A stretch of DNA of 64,000 nucleotides from assembly GCA_023333565.1 (NCBI GenBank), contig JAJKFH010001941.1, positions 992,001 through 1,056,000 of the forward strand. The letters run 5' to 3'. The notes under the pieces are model-generated. The model did not search any database and was not told the DNA's origin. It saw nothing but the letters and a program-made list of their open reading frames with translations. Positions 1 through 11,200 of this stretch are shown here, in pieces. Both the position numbers and the translations under genes were made by a program. The DNA is from Puffinus mauretanicus. Its lineage: Eukaryota > Chordata > Aves > Procellariiformes > Procellariidae. Numbering within the stretch: position 1 is the first letter of the stretch; each line of letters opens with the position of its first letter.

Positions 1-3000
1 GGGAGCAGAATTTTTGCAGGGCTTTTCATTAGTAGTTCTTATAAATGGTATGAATTAATTATATGGTATGAATTTACACTGCATGTCACAAATTTGAGGC
101 TTATGTGTTTCCAGCAGAGCAAACATTCTGAATTTCCCAGGCAGAGAGCTGTCTTCTCACTGACAGGTCCACCCATGTAGTCCACCCAGCCCCGGCAGCA
201 GGCATAGCGTGCCCTCTGTTACAACACCCCAAAGCAGCAGAATTTTTCTGTTAACACAATACAACAACTTCATTTCTAATGATCTCGTAACGCTGTGCTC
301 TAATTGAATTTTTAATTTCTTTTATAGTATTCAATCCTGCAAACTGCTAAGCTATACACTTAAAGAAGCTGCAAGATGAGCTTATAAAGTTTTCTACATT
401 TGCCTGTTTTGTTTATAAAAAGAGTGTATAATGACATATGTTCTTTGAACCAGCTCTTAGCAATTAAAGTTGTTTGCTAATAAAAGTTTGTTGGTTTCAT
501 AATACAGACAGAAATGTGTAACTGGGCTATACAAGCAAACTTAAACTCATACTTCAGGTTGATCATTTGTGTTCCTCACTTCATCTGCAATAGATTGCAG
601 AATATTTTACAAAAGATGCTTTACACATATGAAGCTACAAAAGAATGCTATTAGTATTTAATTAATATCTAGAAGACTCACTACACAGTCCGAGATTTTG
701 TAAATTCATGTGTATAAAATGTCATAAAGATACCACATAGGCAAGTTAGCATGTCTATGTTGATAGGCTTGCTTACAGGAATGATTTTTGACAATAAAAG
801 AACGTACTGCAGCCCTGGCTTTATCAGCATGGTACTCTTGCAAACTAAAACGAACCTCGAGAATGCTGAACTTCAACCTGCAAGAGAAAGCCAGGCTGAG
901 AAGACAGTGTCAAGTGAGAAGTTTGTAAAGAAAATCCAGTTGAAAGAAAAGCTTTTAGTGAGACATTGCAGTGAAGGGAAACACCTACATACATCAACCA
1001 AGTGAGGATTTGTTCCTTTGTCCGACAAAAAGAGGGCACATTACAAAAGCACACTGCATGATCAGCTGAAGGAAATGCACTAGTTTGTTTTCTGCTTGAC
1101 GAATAATTAACACGCAGTTAATTAAGAGGAAAAATGTATGCTAATGCATTCAATAGTGAAGTTTTTAGCTACTCCTATATATGTTTTAGCAATTGAACGT
1201 GTGCAAAATAACTTATTTTGCAGGAAAAGGGTACTAGTTGAAAACATCAGCTGTGCCTAAATATAATGCCGATTATATGTTATCATTTCATGACTAGAGA
1301 GAACTTGTAGTTGCAGAAAGTGTACTACAAAAACTCTGTATCCTCCTGCACCAAATTACATAAAAGCGAGCAGAATCTAATTGAAATTCAATTAAAAATG
1401 AGATAAAGCAGAAGCGTAGACCTCGCTTATATATGGGACTTCCTCCAGCTTCATCCTTTGCATTGTCAAACTCAAACAGACGGAGCAGAAGGAGTGCATT
1501 CAGTTCTGAAACTGAAGCCAGAACAACAAGCAGAAGATCCAGGCAATCTGCTGTGTTCCTCACAAGGAGAATTTACAAATAGTGGGAATGTTTTTAATTG
1601 TCCGTCTCTCACAAAAAGAAAGGAAAATAGCTTAATGGCAACACAAACTTTTAAAGTCAGACACATCTAGGAGTATTGTGTTAATACTCCGCGTACAAAC
1701 AACAGGTGTAAAAATTTAAGCACCAAAAACTAACATGCTGTAATATCAGGAGGGAAAAAAAAGGAAAATCAGACAGAGAAATACTGGGGCAGATCTACCT
1801 CTGTAAGTAGCCATAGATCTATTGCGTGATATTATACGAAATGTTTTTTTCGGAGTTACCGAAGCTGAGCGCATCAGCTTTTCTTGTCCACCCTTCTTCC
1901 CTGCCCCCTCCAAGGTAGTAGACCCATTTACTCTTGGTTTGTGAAAATATTGTCCACAGGATATATGTTGTTTATAGACAAATGAATTGTAACTTGCATG
2001 CATGCTTTTAGTTCATGTATTTCAACAGGCAACTGTGAACCTCACTGTCTTTCTAAATAGGTGGGCTAGGCCCTGAAACTTTATAAAATAAAGTGGATAT
2101 CTAAAATCTGATTCAGTAGTTTACGGTGCCTACAAAATGGCCTCCCTCCCCTGCTGGCAATCAGTGCGATTTCCCTTCTCCTTACTAGGTATAACCCAAT
2201 CATCCCAACGGGATAATCCCAATGCAATGTCTGTGGGGATAGGATAGGTTTCTACCATCTGCAAATATGTTGAATTTTGCAGCTACGCTCAGAACAATCC
2301 CCCATGTAGTAAGCAGGCTCCAAGGCGCTCCACAGCATCGGAAACAGTAGGTACTGACTGAATTTTGATACGACTGTGGCACTTACCAAGGAACGGGGAA
2401 ACAAACTTTTCCCCAAACCCTATTCTGGACATTTATTTTGTCACAGCTGTGTCCACGTACAATCCGTGTGATTCACGTATATGCTGTGGCACGGGACAAA
2501 AGCATATGCAGCTAGTACACACGCGACCTTTTGTGCCTAAGCGAATGCATATTGAAAAGATAGCAACTATAAAACCTATATATTTAAATGTGAATATTAT
2601 AATATCGTCTTCATAATTATCATCCCCCTTGCTAGTTTCCAAGATGCTCCGGGAGGATCAAAACACAGCTGCTTCCCTACTGAGAATTTTCACACTTATA
2701 CCAGCCCCAGGTTTGTTTCTGTCCCGGCCAACAGACGGCACGGAGCTGCTGGTCCCCGGGCATGGCAGAGCTCTGACTGTTGACTGTTACTTTCGAAAGA
2801 AGGCTAAAAGCTGACAGGCTGTTTGAATACAAGTAAGAAGGAAAAAGGAAAAGGACTTCACTCAATCCAAATGATGGTCTTGCAAATCTTGACTGTTTTC
2901 CTTTAAGCCAACTCCAACTAGCAATTTTTTTCCTCGTTTCTACAAGAACATCAGCATTTGAAACACCAGTGTGGGCTTAAGGAGAAAATGGATTTTCACC

Positions 3001-3369
3001 ATATGAACCGTATGCATAATTTCCAGATAGGAAATGGCATGTTACTTTATTCACATACATTCACATTCATTTATTCACATGAAAAAGAGTTCATATTCTC
3101 AGCTATGATTGACATAAGGTACGAAGAGGATTTCTTCTGTGAAAAAAGCAAACAAATTACAAGTAGTAGGAAGCAATAAGGTTGTTTATTAACACTCTTC
3201 TATCTTCACCCTCCTGCCCACCCCATCACCCATGAAATGGCATTCCAAATCCTTGACACAAAATGATAATATATAATATCAACCATACGTTCTCTGCCAT
3301 TCCCATCTGAACCTCCAGCACTGCAAATGTAGTCATCTTCATTCCACAGTGGGAAATAGCAAACATTCA
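1..3369. other. non-coding, no gene recognised
   Basis: AT-rich DNA with only short open frames; the longest is 89 codons, at 1294-1563 on the minus strand. None has a recognisable domain, compositional bias or plausible exon structure. I saw no LINE tail, no terminal repeat pair and no long tandem repeat. Very old repeats could still be present below what the eye can detect. Confidence 0.6.
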
Positions 3370-3600
3370 TACTTGTGCATTACCTTTATTTGGCCCTCAC
3401 ACCCCTGTGAAGTAGAAATTTTGCCATTTAACACAATCCCAGCCTCACAAAATACAGCCTTTCTAAGGATAAAGAAAAGCCTACAGTGTCTGAAGAGATT
3501 CAAGAGACTTTACCAGGATTCTTGCAAGGCTCCTGTTTGATTTGCAAGATTATTCAGGTGATGGAGGTTAACTACCCTGAGCAATGGGAGGAAATCAAAC
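3370..3600 (-). repeat. possible MIR-like SINE relic
   Basis: The stretch around 3395-3420 (CCTCACACCCCTGTGAAGTA) resembles the reverse complement of the conserved MIR core. About 100 bp further on, near 3491-3530, a GATTCAAGAGACTTTACCAG-type sequence sits where MIR has its 'gaggttaagtgacttgccca' segment. The order and orientation fit a minus-strand MIR, but the match is by eye and heavily diverged. It could be coincidence. Confidence 0.25.
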
Positions 3601-4689
3601 TATGATCTTACATGCACAAATATGCATAGATTAAGGTTTTTTAATTCATTTCCTGGAAGATTATTGGTGATGCCTATAGTAACGCCTATTTTGTTAATTG
3701 TAGCTTTTATTACAACCATCTCAGGGAAACAGCAACTTTCCCAGAGGTACTCCTTGAGCAGAAAAGAAACTACATTCACAGAACACATTTCTTGTTGCAA
3801 ATTATTTACCTGAGGCAAAAACGTTTATCGATCTTTCTAATTCGGTGGCATAATACAAGCTCCTGTAACGTGGGGAGCTCAACAATTAAGTAGTTGCACT
3901 CTTTGATGTTTAAAAAAAAGCATTATACAAGCAGTGCTGAATGCAAGGGTAGTTTTCAGCCATTTACATGAAGGGACTACATCACGCTCATTTTACTTGT
4001 GCAACTTCTGGCACTGAATGAAACAAGACTGATGTTTTTTCCCATGGTTTGGGTCAGAGATCAGGAAAAGGACTTTAGTGAAAAATTTAGTCAAAGTAAA
4101 ATTCAGTTGTATGTTACAAAGATGTCAAAGTTTATGAAGAACTGCAGATAACTTCAAAGATGATTGGATAGCTGTGCTGGACTCAGAAGATGTAAATTCC
4201 CTGATCACCGCAAGGCACGGGGAGGAGGAGCGATATCTGATTCTCCAAGGTTCAGCAAACGTGGAGCAATTGTAATTAATCTTAAGTGACCCGTGACGCA
4301 GTATCACTGTGGCACAGGACGGATGACAGGGAGGTGTTCCCGGGAGAGAGAAGTGAGTAATTCGGTGCCTCGTGCAAAGCGCTCAGAGACATAAGAGAAA
4401 AGTCTGACTTAGCAAATGTCATGGTGCGTATAGAATGACTAGAGGTGAGCCAACGTCCCGCCGGTGACACCGAGTACAGGATTCCCTCCTGCCTGTTTAC
4501 TAGTGATAGATACAAAGCCCTTTCCACTAGTTAGGGAAAATTCCTCCCCTACTGGCATTTTCTGCTTCCTCTTTGTTTTATAGATTTTAAAATAAACACG
4601 TCAAAGGAGCAAAGAAGTGTTCGCATGTTTCCAGAGCTTGCAAGAAAGCTTGCAAGGGTCTGTGCCAGCTGGGTCATTTCTGTATAGAA
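3601..4689. other. non-coding, no gene recognised
   Basis: Nothing recognisable on either strand. The longest frames are 60-81 codons, at 4125-4307 and 4282-4527 (both minus), with no family signature. Confidence 0.55.
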
Positions 4690-4985
4690 ATGTGCTTATG
4701 GCACAGAGGCCTTGTGTGGTACGTCCTCAAGGATGAAACTTCCAAAGGGATGCAGAGAACAAAGACGGGATGGAGGGAGTGGGCAGGGGCAGGGAAGCCC
4801 CTGGACTCCTGGGCCGCGTGCAACAGGCAGCCTGCATACAGATGGCCCGGAGGGAAGGCCGTCGAGAAGCACTCCCCGAGCGACGCGGGTGCAGACGGTG
4901 CAGGCTGCGCAGCTCGGCACCGAGTGGAAGCAGCCTGAGGTTGAAACGGCAGTGAGGGGGTATTGTCCTGCACCGCCAGACACCG
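4690..4985. other. GC-rich, CpG-bearing patch
   Basis: A locally GC-rich block in AT-rich surroundings. CpGs are dense between about 4810 and 4930, for example in CCCCGAGCGACGCGGGTGCAG. Overlapping frames stay open on both strands (up to 109 codons at 4712-5041 plus and 99 at 4674-4973 minus). That is expected when stop codons are scarce in GC-rich DNA, so I do not call a gene. It could be a small orphan CpG cluster, a regulatory element or an old GC-rich repeat. Confidence 0.5.
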
Positions 4986-5087
4986 GGATTAGGTTCTGGC
5001 AGGGGTTTGGTGATTCATTTCCCCAGAAGATTTTCGTTTAATACGAACAGGATTTTTTTTTAGAGGTAAATGTGTGATGCTTGGTAG

Positions 5088-5107
5088 AACTTTAATTAAT
5101 TAAAGTT
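5088..5107. repeat. 20-bp perfect palindrome
   Basis: AACTTTAATT is followed directly by its own reverse complement AATTAAAGTT, with no spacer. The centre is TTAATTAA. It could be a homeodomain-type binding site or chance in AT-rich DNA. Confidence 0.6.
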
Positions 5108-5426
5108 GGCCAGAAGCCAGACCATCTTGGTCTGTGATTTGTTTCTGCTTTTGGTAGCTGAGGAACATTGGACTTCCACTGGAAGCACTGACACACGTGC
5201 CAGGTGCTCAGCGAGGTGCCGTTTGCAAGAGGGGTCTTCCCTGTAAGTCCGAAATGAATCATGAAAAGATTGAGTAGCGTGGGGAATCGCTGAGCTGCTG
5301 GGCGTATCCCCTTTCAGAAAAAATGCTATCTGTTATTTACAGTCCTCGTAGACATGCTGGCTGTTTAACCATGTGGATGAGAGAGACCTGATCCTGCCTT
5401 TGAACAGCTTTGAAAGTAAATTTTTA

Positions 5427-5510
5427 TATGATATGGTATGGTATGGTATGGTATGGTATGGTATGGTATGGTATGGTATGGTATGATATAATATGATATG
5501 ATATGATATG
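5427..5510. repeat. (TATGG)n microsatellite grading into TATGA units
   Basis: About 17 pentamer units. The left part is uniform TATGG; from about 5485 the units become ATATGAT-type variants. The array starts inside an AT-rich stretch and ends at ACCGACAG. On the minus strand it reads through as HTIPY-type repeats inside a 75-codon frame, which is a by-product of the 5-bp period. It is probably length-polymorphic. Confidence 0.95.
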
Positions 5511-7799
5511 ACCGACAGATAGAATGGGTTTAGGGAAGAAGGGCAGGGAGAAATCAACAAGATGCTCTGTCAGTCATGATAAATATATATGGATGTAATT
5601 GTAGATATATGTGTATGTCTATACATAATTTATACAGATACACACATTATTTAGCTGTTTAACTTTCCCTTCCTTTCCCAGAAGCTCTGTGTGTGTGTCT
5701 TTTCTAGCTCAGAGGGCAACATTCCTGCTTCTGAACAGGTCCTTGAGTTCAGGGCCTGCTCACGGTGATCTCTCACCCAGAAGTTTTAGGTTACCGACGT
5801 GGCCTCTCACGCGCTCGTGGCAGCTGTCACAATCAGCCACAGAAGTACCTGTATTCCAGCAACATCAGAAGCGATTTAAGTCAAATCATCAAAACCAATT
5901 AAAACAAATAACTAAGCATACAGAAGAATGCACTCAGCCTAAGATGCTCTAGTAGACCAAAGCATCTGTGCACCCAGCTGTTTGGTGTACGAAGCAGATG
6001 TGACAAGATGTTTGGATCTGGTGTTGTTTATGTATTGGGATATTTGGGCTGGATGGATTCACAGGCTATAACAAATATCTTCATTTATCCTTGCTTGTTC
6101 CTATGCTATAGCCTATTCCAGGGGACAGACACGTGGCATCCAGAGAACCCCATATATCAGGGACACTGAAATCTAGTATTTTTGCTGACAGGTCTCTATA
6201 AAAGCCAGCTCAAAGAATAAAAGCTCTTTGTGAAGCTTCTACTTCTTGAAAATGAATTTTTTAACAATTATTGAAAGCTTGTTCAGTAACATGGAATATA
6301 ATGAAATTATTCTCGGAGTCCTTACCCAATTCTTATTCAACAAAATTCCCACAAGCTTATATGGTAATGTGTTCTGACTCATGGGATTTTATAGTGTGAT
6401 CTCCTAATATTTGGGATTTCAATTCAAGCGCTACTTTTGGAGTCAAATGTTTTGTAAGAATCTCATTCTGCCCTCAACCTCTTACCCCAGAGTTGCTATC
6501 TCTTCTGGTTGCAGAGAAAAGCCTGAAAACATAACCCATATTAAGTCTCAAATACCAGACGGCAAACAGAAATACACAACATTTATTTATTTTTTTTTTT
6601 AATCTCCTGATTTTTAACACTTAGAGTTGGCAATATTGCAACTGGAATTTGGTTTGAATGAAGACTGAGGGCTGAATGCCAACTTGCTCGCTCTCTCTCT
6701 GAAGAAAAGCAATGCCTGGAAATGCCTGGAAACGAAGGGCCTGATTCACAACTTCCTTCCAGGCAGCTCATGCTGCCTTACCCTGCCTGTAAGCCTAGAT
6801 CCAAATATTCATGCATATGCCAAACTAGGTCCAAGTCCAAACAGTACAAACAGTCTCTTTCTTTGGAACATGCTAACCTCAGGCCCAAAACGCTTTCATT
6901 TCTGTGATATGTGAAATCTGGATCTACTTTAAATAAGGCCATCTCTACTTAAAAACTGTCTCTAAGACCTTTGAAACAGAGTACGTGCAATAATCGCAGG
7001 ATACCTTTTTAAAAACAATGTTTTTCCCCTCTTGTCTGTCCTGCAAGTGTTGCCACAAGTGATATGGTGCAGCAACTGAAAAAGCACCGCTGATTCTCTC
7101 TGAGTAAAATGGCTTCTGAATGCCCATACCTGAACTGTAATGCTTCCTCAGAGCCACCAAACACTGGAACTCAATAGGAAAAGAAAAACTGGTTCTACTA
7201 CATTCAAATTCCAGGAATTTTGGTGAATGTAGATATATCTACCAAAAATTTCCAGTCTGTTGGTACGTCTAACCAATAATATAATCTCCTTTTTTTGGAA
7301 AAAAACAAGTTAATTTGTCGATTTCTTTTTAGTTCGTAAGAGATTATAGGGGGGGAAAAAAGCCTTACATCTCTCACAGACCATCCCAAATCCTCTGAGT
7401 ATCCAGATATACTAGAGCACCAAGGGTGAATTGGGTTTATGCATATTCCTGTACTTCCAGCAACATTTCTTACACTGCTCAAACAGCACAGGCTTACAAC
7501 TTACAAAAGGTATTTAGCATCTGTCTGCTTTCAGGTCTATGGCTCAGTTTTGGGGCTCAGTGTGCCATGGTCAGCCATAATGAACGTTTTGAACAGTACA
7601 AACTATTGTAAAAATCATTTCATATTAAGAGTTAATATGAAAGGCTCTTTTTACAACAAAGGATGTTGTTGACAAGGTGACGAGTTTGATCGGTCGCATG
7701 AAATGGAACTGGTGCTACAGGTTTTGAGTATCATCTCCTGACAACTCACGCATTAAGCCACAATATACTCATACATAGATTTAGTACGTTCAAGAATCA
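5511..7799. other. non-coding, AT-rich
   Basis: No gene recognised. The segment 5575-5650 is alternating AT-rich DNA with TATA and TGTATG runs. A T11 tract lies at 6590-6600. All frames are below 95 codons and lack family features. Confidence 0.55.
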
Positions 7800-8243
7800 A
7801 TGGGAAGAGGAGGAAAGCAGTACAACATCTACTCTGAAGGCTCAAGTTTGATTGCAGTGATCCATAAGCATTGTCCTGGTGCTGCTCTCCATAATGAACA
7901 ACATAGAAATGTCTGGGACTGCTCATCATGCCTCAGAAAGGCTCTTCAGCGTAGCAACAGGGCAATAATGCCCATTTGTCCTGATCTGGAGCATTTCCCG
8001 GTGCAATCCCCTTCGCCACTCCTGCAGCACGCTCTCACGCACAAGCAATGCACGAGGGGGGACCGAAGCTGGCCGCCACTGTTCCCAGAACTGTCTCACT
8101 CATTGACTTTCACTGGCAAGCACAAGGTTTCTGCAGCAGAAGCGTATTACCTCAGCTGCCAGTGTCTTGTGTCACTCAAATACTTTCCATCAAAGGGAAA
8201 CCTCTGCGAAGCAGCAGAGCACAAGGGCTGGCTGGCAGCTTAA
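7800..8243 (+). CDS. unsupported 147-codon open frame
   Basis: ATG to stop with no in-frame stop over 147 codons, one of the longest frames outside LINE and low-complexity DNA. The predicted peptide is rich in Cys, His, Leu and Ser. It has no signal peptide, membrane segment, spaced Cys/His motif or repeat that I can identify. I do not recognise a family. There is no visible splice structure, paired promoter or neighbouring exon. Composition shifts to higher GC around 7980-8110, which by itself lengthens frames. It is most likely chance; a lineage-specific exon or old retrocopy cannot be excluded. Confidence 0.1.
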   Translation: MGRGGKQYNIYSEGSSLIAVIHKHCPGAALHNEQHRNVWDCSSCLRKALQRSNRAIMPICPDLEHFPVQSPSPLLQHALTHKQCTRGDRSWPPLFPELSHSLTFTGKHKVSAAEAYYLSCQCLVSLKYFPSKGNLCEAAEHKGWLAA

Positions 8244-11200
8244 ACTTTTGTAATACTTAACCCTTTTCCTCCCCTCCACAGTAGCTCTTCAGATGAAAAA
8301 GGCTCTCTTTGCTTTTGATAAATCGCCTCCTGCCACAGCCTAGTGCAAATATTTGATACTGTAGAAAATCAGATATACTGGCAGCAGGCTGCATAGGCTC
8401 TCTGATGAGTCTATTTTATCTTTTAGTAACCTGCCTGCCATTTATGGCCACAGAGTAAGTCTAGTACTACTATAAATTACAAAGTTTGCTGGAAAGAGAT
8501 AGAAAATTGTATCAGACAGAGCAGTGAGAGGATGTTACCGAAGCTTCCTGAACCCTGCAGACTCCATCACGCCCACCCTTCCCCTTATGGAGAACCGACA
8601 GGAAAAGAACCATTCATATATGCATAAACATATCATATCTTTGCATACACAACAAAAACATGCCTGGACACTGCACTGAAAAAGTTGGAGAAAGTACCTT
8701 TGTAGTAGATGGCTGAAAATTATGTCAGTGCCACTGAAGCACAGTTATTGCTACTTGTAACTTGTGACAGCAAAGAAAAAATGGCTGTGTTAATGAGCCG
8801 TGGTTTTGATATATTCGTTCCTTATCAGTATAAGGTAACTGACGGATTTACCTTGAAAATATAGATGAGCTCACCTCTGCCCCTGATACATATGGCTATT
8901 GGCTGTGTGTCATTGGTTAGCCATGTGCACATCACATGCTTGTGGCATGACAAAGGGAAGACGGGTTCTGCCTCCGAAAGGATGTTTATGTATGTTCTTT
9001 CTTGTACAACTTTAGCTATCACGTGGCAGTGGATATCAGAGACGGTACACAGGGAACAGAGTGTTTGCAGTTACGCTCCTATCAAAGGACCAGAAGTAAT
9101 AACAAAAAAATTAAATCGTGATTCCTGAGCTCGTGAAGTAACATCAGTAGCTAGCCTGGCTACTGTGCCCCGCCAGCGTGAACCATGCCCAGAGCAAGAA
9201 TCACAGAGATACTACACACCGTGCTGGCCTGGGGTCACCCTCAGGTCCGGAATGCATTTCATTCTCTAACGGTAGATCGGAGGCCTAGCAGGAACTGAGG
9301 GGGGCTGGAAAAGACAAGTTTTTTAGAAGACAGTTTATAATCAAAGATACACAGCTACGGGTTTTTTTCAGACACGCTTCCCTTTCACTAGCTTTTAGTT
9401 TCAGGTTGTAGCTTCTAAACCATCAAAAAATATGCATCAGCTAGTGGCAGAAACGTGATTTCACGTGGAAGGAATCCCACATAGGGTAATATCATCAGGA
9501 TGACATGTTTTTAAATAAAAGCATCTACAGACAGGTATGTAGATTCATTCATGTTTGGTCACCTAACTAAATGTATTAACCTATAGAGCATTAAGCATGC
9601 GCAGTTCTCACTGACCCTCTCAACACCTGTCCATGACTTAGAGGAGAATTTGCTGCCCAGCTTTGGAAGCACATATGTGAAAACAGCAGTTTTGATTTTA
9701 AACCCAGACCTCACTTTACAGACAACCAGAAGGTTTTTTTTTTTTTTAAATTAAGGTATTCACTGTAGGGGGGAAAGAAACAGTGCTGGAAAAATTAGTG
9801 ACAGGAAAATGTAAAAGGTTTGATTCTGTTGTGATCAACATATAGAAATTTTGACTTGTGTGAAGCTTATTCAGTCTCTCCCATGTTGAAATCAGTCTGA
9901 AAAGGGAATTAGCGTTAAGAGTAGGAAGTACAGAGAGAGATTTAAAAAAACCTGTAAGCTTTCCAAAACATTTCAAACTTAAAATCCGCTTCTAGGAGGT
10001 TCCATTTCAGCTTTCTTCCTTAACTTAGCTTCCTGCTAAAACTTTCCAGTTAAGCATGCTGACAGCCAAGCATTAAATGATTGCTCCCTAACTTTACTCC
10101 TTCCTAGGAATTCATTCTTTGGTGCAAATAAAGATGTTGCTATGTGCGCAGAGAAAAATGTATTCCCTACAAAAGCATGTGGGTGTCTCAAAATCCTGGG
10201 CACATGATGATGGCAATACCAAATGAATTAGGCATCCTGAGTCAGCATGCTGAATGAAGTGTTTCTAACCTCTGTAAAGGGCAATTCCCTTAGGTCAAGT
10301 TGAGTTCACTGGAGCAACGCAGGGAAACCCATACAGAAAATGCTATGTACGGGCCCCAACTTACAGACTTGATTTATGGCTGCAGCACCATATTTTCCAG
10401 CATTTTCAGGGGACTCTTACACTGAAAATCCGAACTAATTATCTGAAAATAACATCTGTTGCATTCAAGTTCCAAAGCATGCACCTATTAACAAGAAGGA
10501 TCAGAAAAGCACTGATTATTTACACATCATCTAGTTTAACTTCCTGGTAGCAGTACTGGGATCATAATAATTTCCTGATCCCTGTGTCCCTCCTCACACA
10601 ACAAGAGCTCATGGCTCCTCCAGGAGACACCAGAATAATTAACGTGCCTCTGAACCATCTTCACCTTTAACAAATGCAGTGGGACTAAGAACACAGCTTT
10701 GCGACTAGACCACGAGAAAAAAAAATGCCAGCCATTAAAAAGCAGGTTTGCCAAATCTACCGCTGAGTTGCTTTTTCTTTGCTTATCTGTGTATCTGCTG
10801 TTGTACAAAAGAGCTTTCAAGAACTGGCCTGAAGAAGCATTCTCATTCTTCCTTCCCATAAAAAAGCAGACCTGGCACAGGCACAGTAAATAAAAATAAC
10901 AAGCATATGATGCCCAAGATGCATGTGAACATTAAGTGACGTTGGCAGCCCCCGCAAATAGAACTCCAGTTAAAAATAGCCTTTGTCTAAATGTGGAAAG
11001 TGAGTAAATATAGTAGCAGTTTCAGCTTACTATAGAGGCTTACAGGCTCCAAGTAACAGAGCTTATTATAGAGCATGTGCGTCAGCGAAGGGGAGAAAAG
11101 GGAAAAAAGAAAGACGACGCATTCTGCAATTAGTATCTACAATGAGACATAAATTAACTTTTCCCCTCGTTATTTTTCTTGTTGTTTAAAAAATAGACAA

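Noticed and set aside
4674..5041. Overlapping frames of 61-109 codons
   Set aside because: Same composition effect; no consistent reading frame or motif.
5333..5560. 75-codon minus frame with HTIPY repeats
   Set aside because: The repeat peptide is produced by the 5-bp TATGG microsatellite, and nothing else in it looks coding.
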